DNA from: Acetobacter oryzifermentans
Lineage (GTDB): Bacteria > Pseudomonadota > Alphaproteobacteria > Acetobacterales > Acetobacteraceae
NCBI RefSeq assembly: GCF_001628715.1
Contig: NZ_CP011120.1
Span: 2,527,501-2,591,500, forward strand
DNA length: 64,000 nucleotides
Reading direction: 5' to 3'
Of this stretch, positions 16,626-26,432 are shown piece by piece; within the stretch, counting starts at the first letter, position 1, and every line of letters begins with the position of its first letter. Both the position numbers and the translations under genes were made by a program. Under the pieces are notes generated by a model that did no database searches, was not told where the DNA came from, and was given only the letters and a program-made list of their open reading frames with translations.

Positions 16626-19384
16626 TCCCCCTCAGCCTCTCCCGCTTCATCTTCACCGTCATCCATAACAGGGAAGACACTGGTTACGCGCTCATCGTCA
16701 TTCAAGCGGAACAACGTTACACCGCTTGCCTGACGCGCCATAACACGCACCTGATCAACCGGCACACGGATAAGGCGGCCCGCATCCGTTACCAGCATAA
16801 CATCCGTGCCTGCCAGAACCGGCAAAGTAGCAGCCACTTCTTTCCCACGCTTGTTGGCCGAGAACGTCATGTTGGTAATGCCTTGCCCTCCACGCCCGCT
16901 TACACGGTAATCATACGCGGAAGAGCGACGCCCAAACCCACCATCACTCACGATCAGCAGGATTTCCTCGGCGACTTCAAGCTGCTCAAACCGTTCTGGA
17001 GAAAGCAGAGCATCCGTATCGGTGCCTTCTTCATCCGAATCGGGCTGCACCGCATCCACATCTTCCTCAGCCGCTTCTGCTGCGTTTTCAGCCCGACGCT
17101 TAGCATTCGCCATCCGCAGATAAGCCGAACGTTCTTCCACCGTTGCTTCAACGTGGTTCAGCACAGCAAGGCTGATCACACGGTCACCTTCGGCCAAGCG
17201 AATACCCCGCACGCCAGAAGAGCCACGACCGGCAAAAACACGCAATGTGTCATCGGTAATCTGGAAGCGGATACAACGTGCCCCACGCGTGGCAAGGAAC
17301 ACATCCTGCCCTTCACGACAGGTAGCAACACCTATCAGGCTATCTCCTTCATCCAACTTCATGGCAATCATGCCAGACGAACGGATATTCCGGAAATCAC
17401 TCAAACGGTTACGACGCACATTGCCGCTGGCCGTTGCAAAGACCAGATGCAAGGCTTCCCACAGTTCTTCATCCTGCGGCAGCGGCAGCACGGCCGTAAT
17501 GCTATCAGAGCCCAAATCTGGCAACAGGTTCACCAAGGCGCGGCCTTTAGCAGCAGGCCCGGCTTCTGGCAGACGCCAGACCTTCTGACGATATACCTTA
17601 CCGCCTGAGGAGAAGAACATGACCCACTGATGGGTGTGTGCATTAAAGGATCGCACAACAATATCATCGCCACGTGTGCTGGCCCCCGTACGGCCACGGC
17701 CACCACGGTTTTGCGCCCGGAACACATCCAGCGGTGTGCGTTTAATAAACCCTTCCCGCGTGATGGTTACAACCATCTGGCCCGGTTCGATCAGGCTTTC
17801 ATCGTCCTGATCTCCTGCATAATCCGCAATTTCGGTCATACGTGGGGTGGCAATTTCCGCCCGTGCTACGGAAAGTTCATCACGCAGCACTTCCATACGG
17901 CGAACGTGGCTACCGATAATTTCCAGAAGCTCGTTAATACGCTGAGCAACTTCCGAGAGTTCCTGCTGGATCTTGTCTCGTTCCAGCCCTGTCAGACGTT
18001 GCAGGCGCAGTTCCAGAATGCCGCGTGCCTGTGCTTCTGTTAGCCGCACTTTGCCATCCACAACCACGTTGCCGTCATCATGAATCAGGGCCAGCAGCGG
18101 TTCCACTTCTGCGGCGTCCCACTGGGCGGCCATCAGGGCTTCACGCGCTGCGGCTGCATCTGGCGCGCCACGAATAAGAGCAATAACCGCATCAATATTG
18201 GCAACGGCAATGACCAGCCCAACCAAAATGTGCCCGCGATCTCGCGCCTTATTCAGTTCAAAGCGCGAGCGGCGCAGAATCACTTCCTCACGGAACGCAA
18301 TAAAGGCTTCCAGCACATCCTTCAGGCCCATCAGGCGGGGCTTGCCACCATCCAGCGCCAGCATATTCACGCCAAAGGAAGTCTGAAGCTGCGTGAAGCG
18401 ATAAAGCTGATTCAACACCACTTCTGGTGTGGCATCCCGCTTGATTTCGATAACCACACGCATACCGGAGCGGTCAGATTCATCGCGGATATCAGCAATG
18501 CCTTCAATCTGCTTGTTACGTACCAGATCAGCAATACGTTCCTGCAAGGTGGCCTTGTTAACCTGATACGGAATTTCCGTAACAATAATGGCCTTACGAT
18601 CCTTACGGATTTCCTCAATATCTGCCTTGGCACGAATAATAACGGCTCCGCGCCCTGTGGCAAAAGCACTGCGGATGCCAGAACGCCCAAGAATAATGCC
18701 GCCTGTGGGAAAGTCTGGCCCCGGCACATATTCCATCAGATCATCAAGTGAAAGATCCGGGTTAGCAATCAGCGCCAACGTGGCATCAATAACTTCTGAT
18801 GGATTATGCGTAGGAATATTGGTGGCCATACCCACCGCAATACCTGTGGCACCATTGATCAGCAGGTTCGGGAATGTGGCAGGAAGAACAGTTGGTTCTT
18901 CCTCACTTTCATCATAGTTCGGCTGGAAATCTACCGTATCGCGGTCAATATCATTCAGCAGAAATGTAGAAGCTTTGGCCAGCCGAGCTTCCGTATAACG
19001 CATGGCAGCGGGGCTATCACCATCCACCGAACCAAAGTTGCCTTGCCCGTCAATCAGCTTGACCCGCATGGACCAAGACTGCGCCATACGCACCATGGCA
19101 TCGTAAATGGAGGAATCACCATGTGGGTGGTATTTACCCATAACCTCACCAACCGCACGGGCAGATTTACGGTAAGGTTTGTCGTAGGTAAAACCACTTT
19201 CATGCATGGCATACAGGATGCGACGATGAACAGGTTTAAGACCATCTCGCACATCCGGCAGCGCACGGCTGACAATAACCGACATCGCATACGCGAGGTA
19301 GGAAGAGCGCATCTCCTCCTCAATGGTTACGGGCAGAAGGTCTGAGGGTTCCGGTACACCCGGCTGGTCAGAAATCTCGGTCAA
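16622..19384 (-). CDS. gyrA: DNA gyrase subunit A
   Basis: 920 residues, starting with TTG at 19384 (GGA six bases upstream; the next in-frame ATG is too far inside). The catalytic Tyr130 lies in [12 protein letters not shown]. In the quinolone-resistance region [14 protein letters not shown], Ser91 and Asp95 match E. coli Ser83 and Asp87, the susceptible state. The GyrA box is seen as [10 protein letters not shown]. The C-terminal pinwheel is interrupted by an acidic insert of about 50 residues ([20 protein letters not shown] within it) and ends in an acidic tail [13 protein letters not shown]. With GyrB it supercoils DNA. coaD overlaps its end. Confidence 0.97.
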   Translation of the reverse strand: MTEISDQPGVPEPSDLLPVTIEEEMRSSYLAYAMSVIVSRALPDVRDGLKPVHRRILYAMHESGFTYDKPYRKSARAVGEVMGKYHPHGDSSIYDAMVRMAQSWSMRVKLIDGQGNFGSVDGDSPAAMRYTEARLAKASTFLLNDIDRDTVDFQPNYDESEEEPTVLPATFPNLLINGATGIAVGMATNIPTHNPSEVIDATLALIANPDLSLDDLMEYVPGPDFPTGGIILGRSGIRSAFATGRGAVIIRAKADIEEIRKDRKAIIVTEIPYQVNKATLQERIADLVRNKQIEGIADIRDESDRSGMRVVIEIKRDATPEVVLNQLYRFTQLQTSFGVNMLALDGGKPRLMGLKDVLEAFIAFREEVILRRSRFELNKARDRGHILVGLVIAVANIDAVIALIRGAPDAAAAREALMAAQWDAAEVEPLLALIHDDGNVVVDGKVRLTEAQARGILELRLQRLTGLERDKIQQELSEVAQRINELLEIIGSHVRRMEVLRDELSVARAEIATPRMTEIADYAGDQDDESLIEPGQMVVTITREGFIKRTPLDVFRAQNRGGRGRTGASTRGDDIVVRSFNAHTHQWVMFFSSGGKVYRQKVWRLPEAGPAAKGRALVNLLPDLGSDSITAVLPLPQDEELWEALHLVFATASGNVRRNRLSDFRNIRSSGMIAMKLDEGDSLIGVATCREGQDVFLATRGARCIRFQITDDTLRVFAGRGSSGVRGIRLAEGDRVISLAVLNHVEATVEERSAYLRMANAKRRAENAAEAAEEDVDAVQPDSDEEGTDTDALLSPERFEQLEVAEEILLIVSDGGFGRRSSAYDYRVSGRGGQGITNMTFSANKRGKEVAATLPVLAGTDVMLVTDAGRLIRVPVDQVRVMARQASGVTLFRLNDDERVTSVFPVMDDGEDEAGEAEGE

Positions 19385-19578
19385 GGTTTATCCGCTCTGT
19401 CATGCTGCACGCCCCGGATTATGGAGCATGTGCCAAATCCACTTCTGCACCGGTTACCCGGCACTTGCAGAATATTTTCTAGCACACAAAACCCGCACCA
19501 CCTAGCGGCTGAAAGAGCAGACTTGCTTCAGGCAAAAGGCTGTGCCCATCATGACGGGCACTATAAGGAGTTTCAGCC

Positions 19579-19764
19579 ATGCGCCTGCTTTTGGCATTAC
19601 TGTTTCCGTGGTTTCAGTTTTTTACAATTGGTCGCCCTTTTTCGGGCATTATCTGCCTAATATTGCAGATAACGGTTATTGGCTGGATTCCGGCGGCCAT
19701 CTGGTCTGTTTACGCACTCAATCAGTATGAAACAGATAAAAAAATTTCCCGCATGGGGCGATAA
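19579..19764 (+). CDS. Small Pmp3/YqaE-like membrane protein
   Basis: A 61-residue protein with AAGGAG eight bases before the ATG. Two hydrophobic segments (about 1-17 and 23-47) are split by IGRPFSG, followed by a charged tail YETDKKISRMGR. The arrangement, with LQITVIGWIPAAIWSVYAL, resembles the Pmp3/YqaE family of small inner-membrane proteins, linked in other organisms to membrane potential and salt stress. The family match is by pattern only. It is divergent from gyrA with about 195 bases between, and ends at a terminator. Confidence 0.75.
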   Translation: MRLLLALLFPWFQFFTIGRPFSGIICLILQITVIGWIPAAIWSVYALNQYETDKKISRMGR

Positions 19765-19786
19765 GCCTCCGATTTATGAGATGAGT

Positions 19787-19821
19787 AAAAAAGGCGGCTC
19801 CCAGTAGGAACCGCCTTTTTT
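19787..19821 (+). terminator. Bidirectional terminator between convergent genes
   Basis: GGCGGCTCC and GGAACCGCC (one mismatch) around loop CAGTA, with A6 before and T6 after. It can end both the Pmp3-like gene on the plus strand and the nitronate monooxygenase-like gene on the minus strand. Confidence 0.88.
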
Positions 19822-19850
19822 ATAGAAATCAGCATTTATATCTGGCTAGC

Positions 19851-21269
19851 TTAACGTCCTGTCATAATCCGATCCACCAACTGCTGTACTGTTGGCACAA
19901 ACCCGTTGGCATAGAAAGGATCGGTCGCAAAGCGCCAGGCGTTTGTACCACCGAACATCAGATTATGATCCAGCACCTGAGCAGCATCTGGCCCGCTGGC
20001 ATGTGCCACAGCCTGAAGCGTTTTCTGAATACAGAAAGAACGTGGATCTGCTTTATGGCCCGTTGAATACTTGGGGCCACGCTGGCTCCAATTAGAGAAC
20101 TGACATTCAGACAGGCAGCCCATACAATCAGCCTGATCTGCCAGAATTTCTCGCGCTCTGTCTGGCGTTACAAAAATCAGGGTGGAATCCTGTGTGCGCA
20201 AGGCTTCAGTAAAACCCTGCTGTTCCCATTGTTGGATGCGCGGCAGATCTTCTGCCTTTACAAACACTTCACGCTTACGTGCGCCAATGCCGTAGGGCGT
20301 AACCAGATCTTCTTCTGCCGCCATAGCAAAAGGAACCTGCCGCTCTGAGCGCTCGCGCAGTTCCTGTAAGAAACTGTTGTTAACCGCAGAAGAGTAAAAG
20401 CCCGTAGGAGAGAAGCGGTTCAGGTACACATCACCCTTTTTCAGGGTGAGTAAGCGCTGCTTCCATGCTTCTGGAATAGGGCTTTCCTTCGTCAACAGCG
20501 GGCGCGTGCCAAACTGGAACACAATGGGGCCAAGCTCTGGATTATCAATCCAATCTTCCCATTCTTCCAGCCACCACACACCACCAGCCATGATGATGGG
20601 CGTATTATCCAACCCAAACCCGCGCATAAGTTTACGCAAGGCTGCAACACGCGGGTAAGGATCTTCCGGCTTTAATGGATTTTCCGTGTTGGAAAGGCCA
20701 TTATGCCCCCCTGCACGCCAAGGATCTTCATAAACCACGCCACCCAACAGATCGGCGGATTTATGATAGGCCCGCTTCCACAATGCATTGAAAGCACGTG
20801 CAGATGACACGATGGGATAATAATGCACCCCAAACCGTGTTGCAATTTCAGACAGCCGATACGGCATACCTGCGCCACATGTAAGACCGTGAATAAGGCC
20901 TGGCGCGCCTTCCAGCACACCAGTAATCACCCTTTCGGCTGACCCCATTTCCCACAGAATATTGGCATGAATCCGACCTTTTCCGCCGGATATTTCATGC
21001 GCTACACGCGCTTGGGTAATACCGCCACGAATGGCGTAATCTACCAGTTCCTCATGCCGCTCACGGCGCGTACGGCCGTGATAGATCTGGGGAACTGGCT
21101 GCCCGTTTTCATCATAACTATCTGCATTGACGATAGAAACCGTGCCCGCGCCGCCTGCTGCAGCCCATGCCCCGGCCGATACGCCTGTGGAGACAGAAAC
21201 CCCCTTACCGCCTTCTACCAGCGGCAGGATATCCACACCCCCCATGCGAACCGTATTGATCGCCTTCAT
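19851..21269 (-). CDS. Nitronate monooxygenase-like flavoprotein with C-terminal Cys cluster
   Basis: 472 residues, longer than classical nitronate monooxygenases (about 320-360). The (beta-alpha)8 barrel features of the NMO/PfaD-like family are present: GGAGTVSIVNAD, GLTCGAGMPYRL, a phosphate-binding IIMAGGVWW and FQFGTRPLLT. The last quarter contains CMGCLSEC followed by another Cys about 24 residues later (SFCIQK), a spacing that could hold a metal or iron-sulfur cluster. That would be unusual for a simple NMO. FMN-dependent oxidation is inferred from the fold; the substrate is unknown. It lies alone between convergent small gene and pnp. Confidence 0.8.
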   Translation of the reverse strand: MKAINTVRMGGVDILPLVEGGKGVSVSTGVSAGAWAAAGGAGTVSIVNADSYDENGQPVPQIYHGRTRRERHEELVDYAIRGGITQARVAHEISGGKGRIHANILWEMGSAERVITGVLEGAPGLIHGLTCGAGMPYRLSEIATRFGVHYYPIVSSARAFNALWKRAYHKSADLLGGVVYEDPWRAGGHNGLSNTENPLKPEDPYPRVAALRKLMRGFGLDNTPIIMAGGVWWLEEWEDWIDNPELGPIVFQFGTRPLLTKESPIPEAWKQRLLTLKKGDVYLNRFSPTGFYSSAVNNSFLQELRERSERQVPFAMAAEEDLVTPYGIGARKREVFVKAEDLPRIQQWEQQGFTEALRTQDSTLIFVTPDRAREILADQADCMGCLSECQFSNWSQRGPKYSTGHKADPRSFCIQKTLQAVAHASGPDAAQVLDHNLMFGGTNAWRFATDPFYANGFVPTVQQLVDRIMTGR

Positions 21270-21328
21270 GACCGTCCTATCGTTCCTGCAACTATCCGTA
21301 TGATTGAAAGTGACCCGAAAAAGGATGC

Positions 21329-23479
21329 TTATTCAGCATCCCGACGGGGGCCACGTGAGGGCTTTTCACCCACAGTTTCCGTGATATCCGCACCCGTGTT
21401 CTGATCAACAACACGCATGGACAGCTTAACCTTACCGCGATCATCAAAGCCGATGACCTTAACCTTCACGGTATCGCCTTCCTTCACCACATCCGTGGTT
21501 TTACCAACGCGGCCCTGCGCCAGTTCGGAAATATGTACTAAGCCATCACGTGCACCAAGGAAGTTTACAAACGCACCAAAATCGGCAGTTTTAACAACCT
21601 TACCATCGTAAATGCGGCCCAGTTCCGGTTCCGCCACAATGCCGTTGATCCGGTCAATAGCCTTCTGTGCCTGATCATCAGAAGCGGCGGCAATGGTGAT
21701 TGTGCCGTCATCCCCAATATCAACCTTGGCGCCAGAATATTCCACGATTTCGCGGATCACTTTACCGCCAGAGCCGATCACATCACGGATCTTTTCCCGA
21801 GGCACCTTCATGGTGGTGATCTTCGGTGCTGTGGAAGACACGTTGGTGCGTGTTTCTGTCAGCGCCTTGCTCATTTCACCCAAAATATGCATCCGGCCAT
21901 CACGAGCCTGACCCAAAGCAATCTTCATGATTTCCGGCGTGATGGAAGTAATCTTAATATCCATCTGCAGGGCTGTCACACCCTGTTCGGTGCCAGCCAC
22001 CTTGAAGTCCATATCCCCAAGATGATCTTCATCGCCAAGAATATCAGACAGAACAGCGAAATCATCGCCTTCCTTGATCAGACCCATAGCAATACCAGCA
22101 ACCGGACGCTTCAACGGCACACCAGCATCCATCAGAGCTAGAGAGCCACCGCATACAGTTGCCATGGAAGAAGACCCGTTGCTTTCCGTAATTTCGGAAA
22201 CCACGCGCACTGTGTATGGGAATTCCTTGCGGGAAGGCATCAGCGGGTGAATAGCGCGCCATGCCAGCTTGCCATGCCCGATTTCACGACGGCCCGGAGA
22301 ACCGATACGCCCACATTCCCCCACAGAGAAGGGTGGGAAGTTATAATGCAGCATAAAGTTGGTGCGGTATTCACCTTCCAGCGCATCAATAACCTGTTCG
22401 TCCTGCCCTGTACCCAGCGTGGTCACAACCAGCGCCTGCGTTTCACCACGAGTGAACAGAGAAGAGCCATGTACGCGCGGCAGAACACCAACTTCCGGCA
22501 CGATCGGACGGACAGTTACCAGATCACGACCATCAATACGCTTGCCGGTTTTCAGAACGGAAGAGCGCACAACATCAGCTTCCAGATCCTTGATCATCGG
22601 CTTGGCGGCTGCAACGTCCAGTTCATCAGCAGTTAGCTTTTCAACAATGGCTGCACGTGCTGCTTTCAGCTTTTCGTAGCGCACCTGCTTCTGCTTCTCC
22701 TTGTAAGCATCAGCAATCAGCTTGCGACCAGCTTTTTCCACCTGCTTGCGCAGCTGAATTTCTTCCTTGGTGGGCTCTGCCAGTGCCCATGGTTCCTTGG
22801 CTGCGTGCTCTGCCAAGGAGATAATGGCATCCAGAACCGGCTGGAATGCTGTATGGCCGAACGTTACGGCATCCAGCATAACTTCTTCAGACAGTTCGGA
22901 AGCTTCGGATTCCACCATCAGCACGCCTTCTGCCGTGCCAGCCACAACCAGTTCCAGATCTGATTCTTTGATCTGTTCCTGTGTCGGGTTCAGGATGAAT
23001 GCGCCATCCTTAAAGCCAACGCGGGCTGCGCCAACGGGCCCAAAGAACGGAATACCAGACAAAGTCAGAGCGGCAGAACAGCCGATCAGCGCAGGAATGG
23101 AAGGATCATTTTCCATATCGTGCGTCAGCACAGTTGCAATTACCTGCACTTCGTTGCGGAACCCTTCAGGGAACAGCGGACGCAGCGGGCGGTCAATCAG
23201 GCGGGAAACCAGTGTTTCATTTTCAGAAGGACGGCCTTCACGCTTAAAGAAACCACCGGGAATCTTACCTGCAGCGTAAGCTTTTTCCTGATAATTAACT
23301 GTCAGCGGGAAAAAGTCCTGACCGGGCTTTACCTCTTTTGCACCAACAGCGGTGCACAGCACAACGGTTTCACCGTAAGTGACCATCACGGCGCCATCAG
23401 CCTGACGAGCAACTTTGCCGGTTTCCAGAATCAGCGGGCGACCGCCCCATTCAATCTCTTTACGGAAGTAGTTAAACAT
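21329..23479 (-). CDS. pnp: Polyribonucleotide nucleotidyltransferase (PNPase)
   Basis: 716 residues with AGAGG eight bases before the ATG. Two RNase PH domains (about 1-225 and 305-545; [57 protein letters not shown]) are joined by an all-helical linker, then a KH domain ([19 protein letters not shown]) and an S1 domain ([20 protein letters not shown]). It degrades RNA 3' to 5' with phosphate and is part of RNA turnover complexes. It follows rpsO with 277 bases between that probably form a structured leader. Confidence 0.98.
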   Translation of the reverse strand: MFNYFRKEIEWGGRPLILETGKVARQADGAVMVTYGETVVLCTAVGAKEVKPGQDFFPLTVNYQEKAYAAGKIPGGFFKREGRPSENETLVSRLIDRPLRPLFPEGFRNEVQVIATVLTHDMENDPSIPALIGCSAALTLSGIPFFGPVGAARVGFKDGAFILNPTQEQIKESDLELVVAGTAEGVLMVESEASELSEEVMLDAVTFGHTAFQPVLDAIISLAEHAAKEPWALAEPTKEEIQLRKQVEKAGRKLIADAYKEKQKQVRYEKLKAARAAIVEKLTADELDVAAAKPMIKDLEADVVRSSVLKTGKRIDGRDLVTVRPIVPEVGVLPRVHGSSLFTRGETQALVVTTLGTGQDEQVIDALEGEYRTNFMLHYNFPPFSVGECGRIGSPGRREIGHGKLAWRAIHPLMPSRKEFPYTVRVVSEITESNGSSSMATVCGGSLALMDAGVPLKRPVAGIAMGLIKEGDDFAVLSDILGDEDHLGDMDFKVAGTEQGVTALQMDIKITSITPEIMKIALGQARDGRMHILGEMSKALTETRTNVSSTAPKITTMKVPREKIRDVIGSGGKVIREIVEYSGAKVDIGDDGTITIAAASDDQAQKAIDRINGIVAEPELGRIYDGKVVKTADFGAFVNFLGARDGLVHISELAQGRVGKTTDVVKEGDTVKVKVIGFDDRGKVKLSMRVVDQNTGADITETVGEKPSRGPRRDAE

Positions 23480-23694
23480 TCTGTAAGCCTCTGTTCTATT
23501 TCACTTCAGAGCCACAGAACAACAGGACAGACCGGCTGGGCGGACAGCGCCTCGGACGGCATGGTGACTGGCGGAACAAACCTCCCAGGCGCCATGTGGT
23601 CGGAAACGCCGTGGCTTACCGGGCACGAAACGCCCTGATGCAAAACCTGTGGCTGTATCCAATATGGTGACGCCAGCAAACAAGTGCTAGCGAA
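23480..23694 (-). other. Probable structured 5' leader of pnp
   Basis: About 215 bases upstream of pnp with no gene but with clear pairing potential on the minus strand. One stem pairs CATGG/CCATG then CTGG/CCAG with a 3x3 internal loop (about 23562-23602); GGGC/GCCC form a small hairpin around GTTTCGT. In other bacteria the pnp leader folds into a stem cut by RNase III for autoregulation; that role here is inference. Confidence 0.45.
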
Positions 23695-23741
23695 AATTCC
23701 GAACGGGAAGAGAGATCATGCCTACACACCCCCTCTTCCCG
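23695..23741 (-). terminator. Hairpin after rpsO
   Basis: CGGGAAGAG (on the minus strand at 23741-23733) pairs perfectly with CTCTTCCCG (23712-23704) around a 20-base loop; only a short TTTT follows some bases later. It may be a partial terminator between rpsO and pnp. Confidence 0.6.
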
Positions 23742-23756
23742 CCCGTTGAGCCGTTT

Positions 23757-24026
23757 TTAGCGGCGCAGGCCCAAGCGGCCAATCAGCGTTTCATAACGCG
23801 TCTGGCTCTTGCCCTTCAGGTAGTCCAGCATGCTGCGGCGACGACCAACGAGAATCAGCAGACCACGGCGAGAATGGAAGTCCTTCGCGTGAGTCTTCAG
23901 ATGTTCGGTCAGGTTGTTAATCCGTTCGGTCAGGATCGCCACCTGCACTTCCGGGGAGCCCGTATCACCCGGTGCAGTCTGGTATTCAGCAATAACTTGC
24001 GTGCGACGTTCAGCAGTAATCGACAT
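23757..24026 (-). CDS. rpsO: 30S ribosomal protein S15
   Basis: 89 residues from the ATG at 24026, the same length as E. coli S15; a GTG immediately upstream is in frame but GGAGA is better spaced to the ATG. The sequence reads through [26 protein letters not shown] (in parts) and ends [13 protein letters not shown], as expected. S15 binds 16S rRNA and starts platform assembly. Gene order truB-rpsO-pnp is the common bacterial arrangement. Confidence 0.98.
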   Translation of the reverse strand: MSITAERRTQVIAEYQTAPGDTGSPEVQVAILTERINNLTEHLKTHAKDFHSRRGLLILVGRRRSMLDYLKGKSQTRYETLIGRLGLRR

Positions 24027-24057
24027 CACATGTCTCCATCAAAAAACATATCAGGTT

Positions 24058-24975
24058 TTAGAGAATCCGTACCGGCTTCAACCACCCGTCTTCCAGGCGG
24101 CCAATACCCAGCACGTGCTCACCGTCCATAACACGCACAACGCCCCCCTCCTCGGCGGTCTGTGGGATACGCCCCATCAGATCAACAAGGCCGAGAGCTT
24201 GCCCGTGCCGTAGCAGAACCGCTTCATCCTGTGTCAAGGCCAGCGCCGGGATGTCGGCCAGCGCGGTCGAGACCGGACGCAGAAGTTCCGGTGAAGCATG
24301 GGCGTTGTCGTCGTTTGGGGTGATTTTGTCCAGCACAATCGCATCGGCTTCTGTAAAAGGCCCCACACGCAGGCGGCGCAGCACGGTAATATGTCCCACT
24401 GTTCCGCATGCCAAAGCCACATCACGCGCCAGCGCACGCATATAAACGCCCTTGCCGGATTCGACTTCAAACACTGCTGTATCCCGATCTGGCCGCTCAA
24501 TCAGTTCAAACCGATCTACGCGTGCGGGCCGCGGCGGCAATTCCGGCGGACGACCTTCTCGCGCCATATCGTAAGAACGCTCTCCCCCCACTTTCAAAGC
24601 AGAAAAAACGGGAGGTACCTGCATGATATCACCCGTAAGCGCGGGTAAGGCTGCTCGCAGTTCTTCATCAGAAGGCCGCACATCAGATGTACCAATAACA
24701 TTGCCATCGGCATCATCGCTATCTCGCGCTTCACCCATTTTAAGAGTGAAGCGGTACACCTTGGTTCCATCCATCACGTAAGGCACGGTTTTTGTAGCGG
24801 TACCAAAAGCCAGTGGCAGCAAACCCGTCGCCAGTGGGTCCAGTGTGCCGCCATGCCCAACTTTTTGCGCATCAAACAGCCGTTTGGCGCGCCCCACTAC
24901 CTGTGTTGATGTCATGCCGGAAGGCTTGTCTACTATAAGCCAGCCATTAAGTGGCCGCCCACGTCTGCGTCGCAT
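24058..24975 (-). CDS. truB: tRNA pseudouridine(55) synthase
   Basis: 305 residues from the ATG at 24975 (GGGAG five bases upstream); the frame is open to 25008. Catalytic Asp46 lies in VGHGGTLDPLATGLL; GWLIVDKPSGMTS opens the protein and GVYMRALARDVA belongs to the conserved core. It converts U55 in the T loop of tRNAs to pseudouridine. It lies 31 bases upstream of rpsO on the same strand. Confidence 0.96.
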   Translation of the reverse strand: MRRRRGRPLNGWLIVDKPSGMTSTQVVGRAKRLFDAQKVGHGGTLDPLATGLLPLAFGTATKTVPYVMDGTKVYRFTLKMGEARDSDDADGNVIGTSDVRPSDEELRAALPALTGDIMQVPPVFSALKVGGERSYDMAREGRPPELPPRPARVDRFELIERPDRDTAVFEVESGKGVYMRALARDVALACGTVGHITVLRRLRVGPFTEADAIVLDKITPNDDNAHASPELLRPVSTALADIPALALTQDEAVLLRHGQALGLVDLMGRIPQTAEEGGVVRVMDGEHVLGIGRLEDGWLKPVRIL

Positions 24976-25061
24976 GAAAACTCCCGTATGCGATTCATCA
25001 AATACCATGCAGCAGCCATGAACGGCTCAGCCAAAAGGTTTTTGCGTTAGTACAACTTATA

Positions 25062-25079
25062 ATGGAGTGTGCACTCCAT
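25062..25079. repeat. 18-bp near-perfect palindrome
   Basis: ATGGAGTG-TG-CACTCCAT lies in the 299-base region between the divergent truB and MlaE-like genes, about 195 bases before the latter. The symmetry suggests an operator for a dimeric regulator. Confidence 0.55.
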
Positions 25080-25186
25080 CTGGGGGTGCATGTAGCCGAA
25101 GGCTGCCATGCCGTGCAATGTTGCCATCAGGCGCAACGCTGGCCTGTTAAAAAGGACTGCCGACCAAGTTATTGTTCTTAAACCAA

Positions 25187-25205
25187 GGCAAACCCAAGGT
25201 TTGCC
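25187..25205 (+). promoter_or_regulatory. Hairpin upstream of the MCE transporter operon
   Basis: GGCAAACC, loop CAA, GGTTTGCC: a perfect eight-base-pair hairpin 70 bases before the MlaE-like start. No T-run follows. The rest of 24976-25274 shows nothing further that I recognise. Confidence 0.5.
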
Positions 25206-25274
25206 ACTTCTAGCATGTATGAACCAAGGGGGCTGGTCATAGGCTTGCCTGTGCCGTAATGTCGCCACCAAATT

Positions 25275-26432
25275 ATGGTTGATCAATCTTCCTCTTCCGG
25301 TCTTCACAAGACTCCCGACACCCCTTCGTGGTCTCTCCAGAACACGGCAGATGGTGTATGTTTGAACGTTGAAGGGGCTTGGACAGTTCAGGCAGGGGGC
25401 GCAACCCCCTTCCCGCAAGATAAACTGCCGATAGAGCCGGGCCATACCCTCCATATTAATACAACCGGTTTAAAAAACTGGGATTCGGCTTTTGTTGCCT
25501 TTTTGTGGGATGTCAAACAGGCCGCCAGCAAGGCACAGCTTCATTTTGATGAGCAAAACCTTCCGGCTCCCGCGCAAAGGCTTCTCGCCCTTTTACCCGA
25601 TGCACCTGCCGAGCCTGCACAACCTCCGCGCAACAACGAAGGTATTTTTGCGCGTGTAGGTGATATGACCCTGAATGGGTTGACCGAAACAGGCACAGTA
25701 AGTGAGCTGGCATTAGATACCGCCAAAGGTGCCGCACAGGCTGTGCGTGGCAAAAGTGCCATGCGCATGAAAGACCTGTTGCTGGATATCTGGAATGCTG
25801 GGCCAGATGCCTTGCTGATTGTCGGCATCGTCAACTTTTTGGTGGGTGCCATTCTGGCTTTTGTTGGACTGGTAGAACTGCGGAAATTTGCTGCGGAAAT
25901 TTACGTTACAGACTTGGTAGGCATTGCCTGCGCGCGTGAAATTTCTGCTATCATGACTGCTATTATCATGGCGGGCCGAACTGGCGGTGCTTACGCAGCC
26001 CGCATTTCCACCATGCTAGGCAACGAAGAAATTGATGCCCTACAGGTGTTTGGCATTCCCATCTCCAGTTACATTCTGCTGCCATCCATTGTCTCTCTCG
26101 CGCTCATGATGCCGCTGCTCTATCTATATGGCACTATTGTTGCGATTTTTGGTGGCTTTGCCGTTTCCATGAGCATGATGGATGTTTCCCCCATCGGCTA
26201 TTGGATTTCCACCTTTGATGGTGTGGAGCTGAAGGAATTTATCTTCGGGTTTATCAAATCCTTCTTTTTCGCCAGCTTTATTGCACTGGCAGCTTGCCGT
26301 GTAGGCTTAAAAGCCGGACGCAGTGCGGCTGATGTTGGCATTGCCGCCACACGCGCTGTGGTTATTGGCATTGTGGGTATTATTGCCATGGATGCCATTT
26401 TTGCCGTGATAGCCAACGCGCTTGGAATCTGA
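25275..26432 (+). CDS. MlaE-family permease with N-terminal STAS domain
   Basis: 385 residues. Residues about 25-110 resemble a STAS domain (MlaB-like: LHINTTGLKNWDSAFVAFLW), and about 165-385 form the MlaE permease with five or so membrane segments and the motif AREISAIMTAIIMAGRTGGAYAA, which couples to the ATPase. In Mla-type systems the permease sits in the inner membrane and moves phospholipids between the inner membrane and the periplasmic MCE protein. Here MlaB is fused to MlaE rather than separate. No Shine-Dalgarno is seen before the ATG, so the start is less certain. It overlaps the ATPase start by one base. Confidence 0.9.
   Translation: MVDQSSSSGLHKTPDTPSWSLQNTADGVCLNVEGAWTVQAGGATPFPQDKLPIEPGHTLHINTTGLKNWDSAFVAFLWDVKQAASKAQLHFDEQNLPAPAQRLLALLPDAPAEPAQPPRNNEGIFARVGDMTLNGLTETGTVSELALDTAKGAAQAVRGKSAMRMKDLLLDIWNAGPDALLIVGIVNFLVGAILAFVGLVELRKFAAEIYVTDLVGIACAREISAIMTAIIMAGRTGGAYAARISTMLGNEEIDALQVFGIPISSYILLPSIVSLALMMPLLYLYGTIVAIFGGFAVSMSMMDVSPIGYWISTFDGVELKEFIFGFIKSFFFASFIALAACRVGLKAGRSAADVGIAATRAVVIGIVGIIAMDAIFAVIANALGI

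Noticed and set aside
25047..25454. A minus-strand open frame of 135 codons between truB and the MlaE-like gene
   Set aside because: It overlaps the MlaE-like N-terminus, has no protein-like pattern and no ribosome site.
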